A stretch of DNA of 64,000 bases. It comes from Mycolicibacterium rhodesiae JS60 (GTDB lineage: Bacteria > Actinomycetota > Actinomycetes > Mycobacteriales > Mycobacteriaceae). The notes beneath the pieces are model-generated. The model worked only from the letters and a program-made list of their open reading frames with translations. It had not been told where the DNA came from and searched no databases. How positions within the stretch are numbered: the first letter of the stretch is position 1; each line of letters begins with the position of its first letter. The stretch lies in assembly GCA_000230935.2 (NCBI GenBank), contig AGIQ01000002.1, positions 1,488,001-1,552,000 of the forward strand, given 5' to 3'. This document shows, one piece after another, positions 8,175 to 17,016 of the stretch. The position numbers were made by a program, and so were the translations under genes.

Positions 8175-9809
8175 TCAGGTGACGAGTGCCAACGCGTGCG
8201 CGCGCCGCAGCTTGCCCGACGGAGTCTTCGGGATGATTCCCGGCGCGAGGACCACCACGTTGCGGGGCCTGGCGTTGACTTCCACCACGACCTCGTGGAC
8301 CACTTCATGTTGGATGCGCCGCACCTCGTCGCGATCGTCGAAAGCCTTGGACTCCACGGCAACTGCGAAGGACTCGCGGGAATGTCCGGCGTCGAGTCGG
8401 ACGGCGACCGCGCAGCCCGGCCGCACTCCGTCGACGCGGGCGGCGGCGCGTTCGATGTCGGTCGGATAGATGTTGCGCCCGGCCATGATGATGACGTCCT
8501 TGAGCCGGCCGCAGACGACGATCTCGTCCTTCTCAGTGAGGTAGCCCAGGTCGCCCGTGTCGTACCAGCCCTGGTCGTCCTGCGCCGAGATGAACCCGGC
8601 CGCCGTGGTGTATCCGGGCGTGACGGGTTCGCCGCGGAGTTGGATGACGCCGACGCCGCGGGCGGGGAGCACGGCGCCGAATTCGTCGATGATGCGAGCT
8701 TCCAGCCCATTGAGCAGGCGACCGAGCGTCACCAGGCGTCGGACATTGCCTCGCGTCGCCGGTATGGCGCGCTGCAGCACGGCCAACAGGTCGGCGTCGA
8801 TCTCGTCGACGGTCATTCCTGCGCCGCAGGTGGAAAACGATGCCGCAACGGTGGTCTCGGCCATCCCGTAGGCCGGCAGGATCGCCCCCGGTCGCAACCC
8901 GTGGGCGGCGCCGGCCGCGCACAGATCCTCGACGTCGGCGGGATCGACCTGTTCGGCGCCCGACAGTGCCCAGCGCAGCGACGACAGGTCGAAGTCGCCG
9001 GGCGATGCCAGGCTGCGCAGCCGCTTCGCCAAGAGGTTGTAAGCGAAGTTGGGCGCCGCGGTCATCGTCGCCTTGTACTTGTCAATCAGCTTGACCCACA
9101 ACAAGTTATCGCGGAGGAAGTCCATGGGGGTGACCTTGATCAGCTCGACGCCGAAGTACATCGGTACGGTCAGGAACCCGGTCATGCCCATGTCGTGGAA
9201 GCAGGGCAACCAGCTGACGATCACGTCGGTTTCGACGTCGACCTTGGCGCCGATGAACATTGCCTCCGCATTCGCCACCACATTGGCGTGGGTGATGTGG
9301 ACCGCCTTGGGCGAGCCGGTCGACCCCGAGGTCAGTTGCATGAGGGCGAGGTCATCGCCGCAGGTTTCGACGGGACCTACCGGTTTGGCCTGCAACAGTT
9401 CGTGGGCGATCACCACCCGCATCCCCCGCTCGGCGAGAAGTGGCGCCGCCGGTAGGAACGGCTCGCCGACGACGACGGCCTTGGCGTCGATCGTGTCGAG
9501 GACCGCGGCGGTCTCCTCCGCCCAGCGCTGCAGGTCGGTGCGCGGCGTGGGCTGGTGCAGCATCGTGACACTGGCGCCTCGAATCCAGATGCCCTGCGCG
9601 GTCGGTGCGATGTCCACGGGAAGTCCGGCGAGAACGGCAACCGCGTCACCGTGGCCGACGCCGGCCGCCGCCAGGCCACCGGCAATCCGGCAGGCGCGGG
9701 CGTGCACCTCGGCCCAGGTATGCCGCATCGGAGCGTCGGGCTCTCCGGTGGTCATGCCGTTCATGCTCCACCGGGCGTTTCGGAACATCGTCTCGGTGAA
9801 TTGGCTCAC
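8175..9809 (-). CDS. FadD-type fatty acyl-AMP/acyl-CoA ligase
   Basis: This 544-residue ANL-superfamily adenylating enzyme starts at GTG 9809, chosen because GAAGGAAGAG precedes it and homology to mycobacterial FadD proteins starts at VSQFTETMF. It has the P-loop [40 protein letters not shown], and the C-terminal hinge [20 protein letters not shown] with the lysine-containing [10 protein letters not shown]. Such enzymes activate fatty acids to acyl-adenylates and then acyl-CoA or acyl-carrier protein. The segment from YDTGDLGY to GRLKDVII lacks an obvious insertion, so acyl-CoA versus acyl-AMP specialisation is not resolved. Confidence 0.85.
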   Translation of the reverse strand: MSQFTETMFRNARWSMNGMTTGEPDAPMRHTWAEVHARACRIAGGLAAAGVGHGDAVAVLAGLPVDIAPTAQGIWIRGASVTMLHQPTPRTDLQRWAEETAAVLDTIDAKAVVVGEPFLPAAPLLAERGMRVVIAHELLQAKPVGPVETCGDDLALMQLTSGSTGSPKAVHITHANVVANAEAMFIGAKVDVETDVIVSWLPCFHDMGMTGFLTVPMYFGVELIKVTPMDFLRDNLLWVKLIDKYKATMTAAPNFAYNLLAKRLRSLASPGDFDLSSLRWALSGAEQVDPADVEDLCAAGAAHGLRPGAILPAYGMAETTVAASFSTCGAGMTVDEIDADLLAVLQRAIPATRGNVRRLVTLGRLLNGLEARIIDEFGAVLPARGVGVIQLRGEPVTPGYTTAAGFISAQDDQGWYDTGDLGYLTEKDEIVVCGRLKDVIIMAGRNIYPTDIERAAARVDGVRPGCAVAVRLDAGHSRESFAVAVESKAFDDRDEVRRIQHEVVHEVVVEVNARPRNVVVLAPGIIPKTPSGKLRRAHALALVT

Positions 9810-10168
9810 GGAGCTCTTCCTTCTGCAGGCCGCGTGAGGGCATGACCTGCGATGTTGTGGCCGCAGGCGGGTTGCCGCGGGTGCCGTCGGACAGAAGCGC
9901 TTGTCGGGCCACGCGCCCAGGATGGGCGCCAAGAATGCAGATCGGCTTACGTCGGGCCGGGTGCCCATGCAGCGGGGAGTTCAGATCGCCGCCGTGACGT
10001 TTCCGAGAAGCTGGTGGGTCAGCCGCATTGACCGTACCGCGCCGCGGTGCGTGGGGTCGAAGGCACGCGGCCATGAGCCGACCAGTGTTTTTCCTCCCGC
10101 TGACGGCGGTACTTCTGGCAAAGGTGATGTAGCTTCAATCGACGGTCAGCCGCCTTGCCGAGGAGTGG
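9810..10168. other. Divergent intergenic region between ligase and kinase genes
   Basis: There is no credible gene in these 359 bases. It must hold promoters for the ligase (leftward) and the kinase (rightward). I see no clear palindrome or known operator. Confidence 0.4.
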
Positions 10169-11974
10169 ATGGTGGATGCGACACCATTTGGGCACTATCA
10201 GCTGCAGGAGCTGATAGGTCGCGGTGGCATGGGTGAGGTCTACCGGGCCTACGACACCAAGACAGATCGCGTGGTCGCGCTCAAGGTTCTCCCGCACCGG
10301 TTGGCCGAGGACAACGTCTTCCAGCAACGTTTCAGGCGGGAAGCGCAGGCGGTCGCCGCCCTCAACGAGCCGCACGTGGTCCCGATCCACGGTTTCGGTG
10401 AGATCGACGGCCGGTTGTACCTGGATATGCGCCTGATCGACGGCCGCACCCTGGATGCCATCCTCAACGAGAGCCGCAAGCCCCTGCCGCCGCCGCGCGC
10501 CGTCGACATCGTCGAGCAGGTCGCCGCCGCGCTGGACGCCGCCCACGCGGCCGGCCTGATCCACCGCGACGTCAAGCCGTCCAACATCCTGATCACCGCC
10601 CGCGACTTCGCCTACCTGATCGACTTCGGCCTGGCCCGCACCGCGAGCGAGGCGGGGTTGACGACGGCCGGCAGCACGCTGGGGACACTGGCCTATATGG
10701 CCCCGGAGCGGTTCAGCGGTGGCCAGGCCGACCTGCGCTCGGACGTGTATGCGCTGACGTGCGTGCTCTACGAATGCCTCACCGGGTCCCGGCCTTACCC
10801 GAACGACAGCCTGGAACAGCAGATCGCCGGGCACATGACCACGCCGGCTCCGCGCCCGTCGGACAAGGATCCGCGGCTGGCCGCGTTCGACGACGTCATC
10901 GCCAGGGGCATGGCCAAGAAACCGACCGACCGCTACCGCAGCGCCGGCGACCTGGCTGCCGCGGCTCGCGCGGCGCTGACCACCCGGGTTCGCAAGGTCG
11001 GGAGTTCCGGGCGCCACGCGCTGGCCGCAACCCCGACGTCACACCGGCGGCGCACCGTGCTCGCCGTGGTTGCCGCGGTCCTGCTGGTGGCCGGCGCGGG
11101 CATCGGGGTGTGGCAGTGGCGGGAATCGGACACCCGCTCCAGCGGTGCGACCAGTTTGGCGGGCACCGCGTCGAGCTCGAACCCCACACCGCAGGCGCTG
11201 GGTGCCGTGCCGGAGATTGCGGCGACCGTGCCGGAGGAGATCCGCGACTCCGGCCGGCTGATCGTCGGCGTCAACATCCCTTATGCGCCAAATGAATTCA
11301 TCGATGCTGACGGCGAGATCGTCGGTTTCGACGTGGACCTGATGAATGCGGTGGCCCGCACCCTCGGCCTGACTCCGGACTACCGGCAGACCGCGTTCGA
11401 GGCGATCATCCCGTCGGTGCGCGCGGGCGACTTCAATGTCGGCATGTCGTCGTTCACCGACACCAAGGAGCGTGAACAGGCGGCCGACTTCGTCACCTAC
11501 TTCCAAGCCGGCACGTTGTGGGCGCAGCGTCCGGGCGTGGCGGTGGACCCCGACAACGCCTGCGGGTTGAGAGTCGGTGTGGCATACCCGTCTTTGCAGG
11601 AGTCGGAGGAACTGCCCGCCAAGAGCGACGCCTGTGTGGCAGCCGGCAAGCCGCCGATCAAGAAGGTGATCTACACCCGCCAGGACGATCTCAACACCGC
11701 GCTGATGGCGGGTGAGGTCGATGCGATGGCGGCCGACTCGCCTGTCACCGGGTTCGCGATCAAGACCAGCGGCGGGCAGCTCGAGGCCGCGGGCACGGTG
11801 TCCGACCCCGCGCCGTACGGCTGGCCGGTGGCCAAGGATTCCGGCCTGGCGCGGTCGCTGCAGCTCGCACTCGAGCATCTGATGCAGACGGGGGAGTACC
11901 GCACCATCGCCACGATATGGGGTGTGGAGAAGGGCATGATCGACAAGCCTGCGATCAACGGGGCTGTGCGCTAA
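10169..11974 (+). CDS. Transmembrane Ser/Thr protein kinase fused to an extracytoplasmic amino-acid-type solute-binding domain
   Basis: The 601-residue protein begins with a complete Pkn2-type kinase domain: glycine loop GRGGMGEV (17-24), lysine in VALKVL (39), catalytic HRDVKPSN (132-139), DFG (152-154), a threonine-containing activation loop, and APE (178-180). After a basic juxtamembrane stretch there is one transmembrane helix (about 297-316), a Ser/Thr-rich linker, then a family-3 periplasmic-binding domain (about 360-595; GRLIVGVNIPYAPNEF, GFDVDLMNAVARTLG, DFNVGMSSFTDTKER). The arrangement predicts that a small extracellular ligand, probably an amino acid or polar compound, controls the cytoplasmic kinase. 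The end overlaps the converging DUF5709 gene by 4 bp. GTG 10172 is an alternative start. Confidence 0.85.
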   Translation: MVDATPFGHYQLQELIGRGGMGEVYRAYDTKTDRVVALKVLPHRLAEDNVFQQRFRREAQAVAALNEPHVVPIHGFGEIDGRLYLDMRLIDGRTLDAILNESRKPLPPPRAVDIVEQVAAALDAAHAAGLIHRDVKPSNILITARDFAYLIDFGLARTASEAGLTTAGSTLGTLAYMAPERFSGGQADLRSDVYALTCVLYECLTGSRPYPNDSLEQQIAGHMTTPAPRPSDKDPRLAAFDDVIARGMAKKPTDRYRSAGDLAAAARAALTTRVRKVGSSGRHALAATPTSHRRRTVLAVVAAVLLVAGAGIGVWQWRESDTRSSGATSLAGTASSSNPTPQALGAVPEIAATVPEEIRDSGRLIVGVNIPYAPNEFIDADGEIVGFDVDLMNAVARTLGLTPDYRQTAFEAIIPSVRAGDFNVGMSSFTDTKEREQAADFVTYFQAGTLWAQRPGVAVDPDNACGLRVGVAYPSLQESEELPAKSDACVAAGKPPIKKVIYTRQDDLNTALMAGEVDAMAADSPVTGFAIKTSGGQLEAAGTVSDPAPYGWPVAKDSGLARSLQLALEHLMQTGEYRTIATIWGVEKGMIDKPAINGAVR

Positions 11975-12414
11975 TCCTCGTCGTCGATGACGTGCATGGC
12001 GGCCTCCTCCGCCGAGGCCGCCCCGCCGTCGATACCGACGTCTTCGGCAAAAAGCTCGGGATCGTCGTCTGCGCCGAAGCCCGCATCCGGTGCCACCAGC
12101 CGTCCCGACCGGGTCCGGCCGACCTCGTCGTCCTCGGGGTATTCCGAGTCGTCGTCGTCGGCACCGTTCAGCTCGTCGAGCACATTGTTCAGTCGCGCCA
12201 CCGGGTCGGGCTCTTCCTCGGCCAGCAGCTCATCGAGGGTTTCCGGGCCGGGATGGTCGAGGTTCGTGCGGGCATACGGGCGTTCGGGCGGGGAGATCCC
12301 CTCGTCGAGGATGTCGTCGACGCCGCGGTCGATCAGGGTGTCCTCGGGCTGGAGCTGGTTGTCATCCTCGACGCTGTACCCGCCGGTGTCGGTGCTGTCG
12401 TCCCAGGTGCTCAC
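11971..12414 (-). CDS. DUF5709 family protein
   Basis: This 147-residue, strongly acidic soluble protein has runs of Asp and Glu, the core YSVEDDNQLQPEDTLIDRGV, and PLDEG-like ISPPERP. It matches DUF5709, an actinobacterial family of unknown function. No signal peptide or membrane segment is seen; much of the chain is probably disordered. Its stop codon overlaps that of the converging kinase gene, so the 3' ends of the two transcripts are complementary. Confidence 0.75.
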   Translation of the reverse strand: MSTWDDSTDTGGYSVEDDNQLQPEDTLIDRGVDDILDEGISPPERPYARTNLDHPGPETLDELLAEEEPDPVARLNNVLDELNGADDDDSEYPEDDEVGRTRSGRLVAPDAGFGADDDPELFAEDVGIDGGAASAEEAAMHVIDDED

Positions 12415-12540
12415 AGCTACAGAATGTCACGGCGACGCCCGTGCGTCGAAGGCCTCGAACGCGTCGGCAGCCCCGTCAGATCCCCCCTCTACCCCCTGCG
12501 CAACCACGCCGCGGCATCGCGCAAACCAACAATGCTGCAG

Positions 12541-13116
12541 TCACCAGGTCTTGATATCGGCCGCGATCGTTTCGGCCAGGTTCGCTGCCGCGATTGGGTC
12601 AACTCGCGCGCTGATCATGACACCGATTTGGGCCGCGGCCAGAATTTCGGCCTTGCCTTCGCGGTCGTGAATACTGTCGGCCATCCCGCCCAGCGCGTGG
12701 AAGATAGCTGACCGCACGCGGTTTCGGTACTCCAGCACCACCTGGACGGCCTCGGCGTCGAGAACGTTGAGCTCTGTTGACGTGTTGGCAATCAGGCACC
12801 CGTAGGTCAGGACCGAACTCCGTGAAAGTCGAAGATTTGCGGCCTGCGCCAGAAAGTAGCCAACGATCTCTTCGCGGCCGGCTCCGTTGGCCTCCATGGG
12901 TGCAAGCAGGGGCCAGATCACTTCGTCCAGATAGTTCCGAAGTGCGCGGTCGAACAGACCGCTCTTGCTGCCGTAGGCCTGGTACATGCTGGATCGGCTC
13001 AGTCCGGTCGCCGCCTCCAGATCCGACAGGGACGTCGAGGCATATCCGCGCTGCCAAAAAAGATCGCGCGCGGCCCGCACCGCGGTGGTGTCATCGAATT
13101 GCTTGTGCCGGCCCAC
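12541..13116 (-). CDS. TetR-family transcriptional repressor
   Basis: This 191-residue protein has an N-terminal TetR helix-turn-helix ([40 protein letters not shown] pattern, residues about 14-55) and a divergent C-terminal ligand-binding half ending in TIAADIKTW. Mycobacterial relatives usually repress a divergently transcribed oxidoreductase and release DNA on binding a hydrophobic ligand. It is transcribed away from the NmrA-like gene, and the shared 160-bp gap holds an inverted repeat, so autoregulation with control of that gene is likely. Confidence 0.82.
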   Translation of the reverse strand: [191 protein letters not shown]

Positions 13117-13143
13117 GCCGCCATGTTACCGGGCAAACTTGAC

Positions 13144-13192
13144 TTACTGAACCGATTGATCCAGTATATTTTGGGACCGATCAGTTCAGTAA
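13144..13192. promoter_or_regulatory. Probable TetR operator between divergent TetR and NmrA-like genes
   Basis: The arm TTACTGAACCGATTGATC (13144-13161) and the arm at 13175-13192 are inverted complements matching at 15 of 18 positions, with a 13-bp spacer containing CAGTATATTTTG. It lies 28 bp upstream of the TetR start and 84 bp before the NmrA-like start, a normal place for a shared repressor site. Confidence 0.55.
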
Positions 13193-13275
13193 CTGCTCGC
13201 CGACCAGCTGATAGCTACCCACAACGGATACCGCGACCGGGATTGCCGGCGCGCCTACCTATGGAGTCGACCGCC

Positions 13276-14370
13276 ATGCCTGCACACAGCGTTTCCAGAA
13301 TCTTTGTCATCGGCGGTACCGGCGCCCAGGGGATGCCGATCATCCGTGATCTGGTCGCCGATGAGAAGTACTCGGTTCGGGTGCTCACCCGTGACGCCAG
13401 TTCGCCGCGGGCCAAGGCTCTGCTGGCGTTGGGCAACGTCGAGATCGTCGAAGGCTCGTTCGCCGATGACGAGGTGTTGCGGGAAGGGTTTCGCGGATGT
13501 GACGGAGCGTTCGTCAACATCGACGGGTTCAACACCGGTGAAAAGACCGAAACCTACTGGGCCATCCGCAGTTATGAGATCGCGCTCGAGGAGGGCATCA
13601 AGTTCTTCGTCTACGGAAATCTCGACTATGCATTGAAGAAGTCGGGTTATGACTCCAGGTTCCGTACCGGGCACTATGACGGCAAAGGCCGGATGGCCGA
13701 ATGGATCCTGTCGCAGAACCAATCCAACGGAGACAGGATGGGTGCGGCGATCTTCACCTCGGGTCCCTATATCGAAATGGCCATCTCACCGCTGACGCCG
13801 ATGACGCCCAGCGTCGAAGACGGTGTGGTGACCTGGCGGGTTCCGCTCGGGCAGGGCGCGGTGCCGCACGTGGCGCTCGATGATTGCGGCTACTACGTCC
13901 GCTGGCTGTTCGACCATCCTCGCCTGGCGAACGGCATGAACCTGGAAACGGCGATCGGCGATATCACCTACACCGAACTCGCGGCGGCCTTCGAGACGGT
14001 GACCGGACATCCCGCCCGGTACATCGACACCACACTCGAGGACTATTGGGCCGGACCACTCAACGGTGTGGCGGACACGCCTGCCGGGTACAACGCAGAC
14101 CCCAATGACAAGAGCACCATGAGCTTTCGGGATAACTTCACCGGCTTCTGGAATATGTGGAAAGCGCGATTCATCACCCGCGACTATGCCCTGCTCGACG
14201 AGATCCACCCCAACCGGATCAGAACAGCCGAGGAATGGTTCCGACGAGAAGACACCCTCGGAAGGGAACTCGGCAAGGGCAGTCTGTGGGAGCGGGTCCA
14301 ACCCGAAAACTGGACCCTCGAGGCCGCAGTCCTCAAAGGCAGCGCAGACATGCGGACCGGCAAGCTATAA
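13276..14370 (+). CDS. NmrA-like NAD(P)-binding (atypical short-chain dehydrogenase fold) protein
   Basis: The N-terminal Rossmann motif is IFVIGGTGAQGMPIIRDL with the NmrA-type GGTGAQG glycine pattern. It is followed by VRVLTRDASSPRAKALLALG, FVNIDGF, then FFVYGNLDYALKKSG and a C-terminal substrate region. The family includes redox-sensing NmrA/HSCARG and isoflavone-reductase-like enzymes; this one (364 aa) lacks a clear YxxxK, so reductase activity is not assured. Start ATG 13276 is favoured because GGAG lies 9 bases upstream; ATG 13261 is also in frame. Expression is probably controlled by the divergent TetR gene. Confidence 0.75.
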   Translation: MPAHSVSRIFVIGGTGAQGMPIIRDLVADEKYSVRVLTRDASSPRAKALLALGNVEIVEGSFADDEVLREGFRGCDGAFVNIDGFNTGEKTETYWAIRSYEIALEEGIKFFVYGNLDYALKKSGYDSRFRTGHYDGKGRMAEWILSQNQSNGDRMGAAIFTSGPYIEMAISPLTPMTPSVEDGVVTWRVPLGQGAVPHVALDDCGYYVRWLFDHPRLANGMNLETAIGDITYTELAAAFETVTGHPARYIDTTLEDYWAGPLNGVADTPAGYNADPNDKSTMSFRDNFTGFWNMWKARFITRDYALLDEIHPNRIRTAEEWFRREDTLGRELGKGSLWERVQPENWTLEAAVLKGSADMRTGKL

Positions 14371-14511
14371 CCCTTGCTTCGGCCACACCATTTCACCGAT
14401 GGGCGCACCGTGATCTCGATCCGGCCCGCTGACTGTGCTTCCGCCAGCGGTGGTAGCGGGCGACGACTGGGGTTGCCCCGGTGCATGTGAGCGGGTTGAT
14501 GATCGCGTCTG

Positions 14512-15048
14512 TCACGAATCAGTTTGCGCACGCCCTGTTTGGGCTAACTCAACCGGCACCGGCAGCGACATCAGCCGCAGCAGTTCGGCGAGTTTGACGT
14601 CGAGTTGTGCTCCCACTTTGGCGATCTCGGGGTTGCCGAAGCTGTCGAATTTACTCGAAGGCTGGTCGATGCTGAATTGCACGCGACCAGAGGTGGATTC
14701 GTGGATGGCCGTGCGCAATGGAGCATAGAGAATGATGCCGGGGTCGTGACGGAACATGGTCTCCGCGATGACGTTGTTGCCCACCACGTAAGTGATGGCC
14801 CGGCGTTGATGACCGACCAGCTGCATCATCGGCGTCGGGTCCAGCGCCCAGAAATTCAGAAATGCATTCGGCGCGTGTTCTGCTGTGTACTGCTGTACGC
14901 GTGCATAGTCACCTGTCCCGATCACTTCGACGAACTCGGCGAAATTCAGGGTGGGCACCAGCGATTCGTACCGTTGACGGACGATGTCAAACTCGTCGTC
15001 AGCGTCGATGACCAAGCGGTTGACGGTATGGGGGATGCTCGTGGTCAC
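14512..15048 (-). CDS. DUF302 family protein
   Basis: This 178-residue protein contains the motif pattern GNNVIAETMFRHDPGIILYAP followed by FSIDQPSSKFDSFG and a helical tail, characteristic of DUF302-like proteins in actinobacterial oxidoreductase clusters. No signal peptide is seen. GTG start 15048 overlaps the stop of the upstream LLM-type oxidoreductase by 4 bp, so the two are translationally coupled. A paralogue sits at 49157-49696 with the same GNHVIAESMFRHDP core. Function is unknown. Confidence 0.7.
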   Translation of the reverse strand: MTTSIPHTVNRLVIDADDEFDIVRQRYESLVPTLNFAEFVEVIGTGDYARVQQYTAEHAPNAFLNFWALDPTPMMQLVGHQRRAITYVVGNNVIAETMFRHDPGIILYAPLRTAIHESTSGRVQFSIDQPSSKFDSFGNPEIAKVGAQLDVKLAELLRLMSLPVPVELAQTGRAQTDS

Positions 15049-15896
15049 GTTTGGTCTCCGGGGGATTCGCTGCGGTAGGTCGCGACCTTCTTGGCGTACT
15101 CGTCGAGCAGTCGAAGCGAGTCGTCGGCCGGCGCCGGGGGCAGGAAGAGATTCACCTGTGCGTACCCGAGGCCTTCGAGTGCGCCCCAGTAGTCCGGATC
15201 GATCGGTGTGGCAAAGGTCCTCAGCGGGACGTCACGGCCGGCGCCCTCACGCAATTGATCGACGCGGCGGCTCAGGTGCTTGATCGACGCTGGGTTGGAA
15301 ATCCAACCCGCCCCGTGGCGGATGATCCGCCTGACGGTGGCATCTGAGTCACCCCCGATCAGGATGGGCGGATGCGGCTTCTGGACCGGCTTCGGACGCA
15401 GGTATGACGAGTCGAAGTCGACGTAGCGGCCGTGGTACTCGGCAGGTTCTGACGTCCACAGTGTCTTGATGGCTTCGAGGCGTTCGTCGAGTAGCGCGCC
15501 GCGCGTCCTCGGGTCAGTGCCGTGATGGCGCAATTCCTCGATGTTCCATCCTGCACCGACACCGAACACGAATCGTCCACCCGAAATCTGATCGACGCTG
15601 GCGACTTCTTTCGCCGTGATGATGGGGTCTCGCTGGATGAGGAGGGCGATACCAGTGATCAAATCGATCCGGGAGGTGACCGCTGCCGCTGCGGCGAGTG
15701 TGACGAATGGGTCCAGGGTGCGGTAGTAGATGCTCGGGAGCTCACCACCAGCTGGGTAGGCGGACTCCCTGCTCGCCGGGATGTGAGTGTGCTCAGCGAT
15801 GGCGAGCGCGTGAAAACCCCGCTCTTCTATCGCACGGGCCAGCGACACCGTGTCGATGGTGTCGTCGTTGACGAAGGTCGATATCCCGAATTCCAT
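15045..15896 (-). CDS. LLM-class F420-dependent oxidoreductase
   Basis: This 283-residue protein has a luciferase-like (bacterial LLM) TIM-barrel fold: MEFGISTFVNDDTI at the N terminus, FHALAIAEHTHIPAS, LTGIALLIQRDPIITAKEVASVDQISGGRFVFGVGAGWNIEEL, and PPILIGGDSDATVRR. The GGRFVFGVGAGWN strand is the mycobacterial F420-dependent signature. It likely reduces or oxidises a small organic substrate with F420 as hydride carrier. ATG 15896 is chosen with GGGAG 12 bases upstream. It lies in a three-gene leftward operon with the hydrolase upstream and DUF302 downstream. Confidence 0.85.
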   Translation of the reverse strand: MEFGISTFVNDDTIDTVSLARAIEERGFHALAIAEHTHIPASRESAYPAGGELPSIYYRTLDPFVTLAAAAAVTSRIDLITGIALLIQRDPIITAKEVASVDQISGGRFVFGVGAGWNIEELRHHGTDPRTRGALLDERLEAIKTLWTSEPAEYHGRYVDFDSSYLRPKPVQKPHPPILIGGDSDATVRRIIRHGAGWISNPASIKHLSRRVDQLREGAGRDVPLRTFATPIDPDYWGALEGLGYAQVNLFLPPAPADDSLRLLDEYAKKVATYRSESPGDQT

Positions 15897-15995
15897 GCGC
15901 GCACCCAACTCCCATCGTTACGCGTTCTCAACGTCCCACTCGTGGGCGGCTATTCCCGACGTCCGTAGCCCGTTGCGGGCGTTGACTTGTGGCGA

Positions 15996-16880
15996 TCAGC
16001 TCGCGATGGTCCCAAGCAGGATGCGAGCCATGTCGTCGGGCCGTTCCAACGCCGAGAAGTGCCCGGTGTGCGGCAAGGTGATGCGTTGAACGTCCGTCAA
16101 CGCATTTGCGACCCGGTCTCGCTCTGCGGGCCGAGACCAGTCATCTTCGCTGTAGACGAGTGTGACCGGCGCTGACACTTGCGAATAGCGCTCCCGTGCC
16201 CGATCGAAGCCTTTGAGGCTACGGTAGACCGCCCGCGCCACTTTCGGATAGCCTTGGCGGCGACCGCTTCTCAGCAGTTCGTCCAGGAAGTCCTCGGGCA
16301 ACTTGGTCTTGTCAACGTAGCCGCCGCGTAGCACGTGACGCACGATCGGCCGCGGCTCCACCCCTGCGAACACCGGGCCCAACACCGGCATCCGCACACT
16401 GGAGATGATGAATCGGGCGATCGCGTTTCCGCGCTCCAGCCCGCTGGGGTAATCGTAGGGATTGAACGCGACGACCTGGCTCACCCTTTCTTTGAGGTCG
16501 ACTGATGCGGACAAGGCGAGCGCGGCCCCCAGGGATTCGCCGGCCAGTGTGACACTGTGAAGGTTCAGTCCGTTGACGAACTCGACCACCGCGGCGCGCA
16601 ACTGCGGCTCCTCGTACTGTGCCCCGGGCACGATGTCGGACCAGCCCATCCCGGGCAGATCCACTGCATAGACGGTGAACCGGTCCCACAACAGCGGAAT
16701 CACCCGCTGGTAGTAGTCCAATTGGCCGCGCACGGTGTGCATGAGAACGAGCGGGGGACCGGTGCCTGCGGTGTAGTAGCGCAGCCGCGAACCATCGGGC
16801 CGGGTGAAGAACCGAACCTCGCCGCGGCCGTTGCTCCACGTACTGGTGTAAGTCGCGTCTGGAAACTCACTACGTTGCAT
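15996..16880 (-). CDS. Alpha/beta-fold hydrolase
   Basis: This 294-residue enzyme has the HTVRGQLDYYQRVIPLL oxyanion region, VYAVDLPGMGWSD, nucleophile elbow GESLGA (Ser), acid-region VTLVYSEDDWSRP and catalytic His in LPHTGHFSALERPDD. Residues around the nucleophile are those of esterases and C-C hydrolases rather than dehalogenases. Start ATG 16880 follows GAGAGGAC; a longer in-frame ATG at 16949 is less likely because it would cover the promoter. It is the first gene of the leftward operon and divergent from an HxlR regulator across a perfect palindrome. Confidence 0.8.
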   Translation of the reverse strand: MQRSEFPDATYTSTWSNGRGEVRFFTRPDGSRLRYYTAGTGPPLVLMHTVRGQLDYYQRVIPLLWDRFTVYAVDLPGMGWSDIVPGAQYEEPQLRAAVVEFVNGLNLHSVTLAGESLGAALALSASVDLKERVSQVVAFNPYDYPSGLERGNAIARFIISSVRMPVLGPVFAGVEPRPIVRHVLRGGYVDKTKLPEDFLDELLRSGRRQGYPKVARAVYRSLKGFDRARERYSQVSAPVTLVYSEDDWSRPAERDRVANALTDVQRITLPHTGHFSALERPDDMARILLGTIAS

Positions 16881-16981
16881 GTCTGTCCTCTCAGTGCGGG
16901 TATGACGGTTTCGGGCGGGTCTCTCGTTGAGCGACCGCATGCTCTGCATCAGACTAACAAATAAACCATGTAGACGCTAAT

Positions 16982-16995
16982 ACTATCTAGATAGT
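16982..16995. promoter_or_regulatory. Perfect 14-bp palindrome, likely HxlR-family operator
   Basis: ACTATCTAGATAGT is a perfect palindrome in the 136-bp divergent gap, 22 bp before the HxlR gene and 102 bp before the hydrolase start. The TACT-spacer-AGT outline resembles sites bound by HxlR/DUF24 regulators such as YodB. It sits where RNA polymerase would bind for the HxlR gene. Confidence 0.6.
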
Positions 16996-17016
16996 TGATA
17001 ACTCCGTCTCAGTAGT

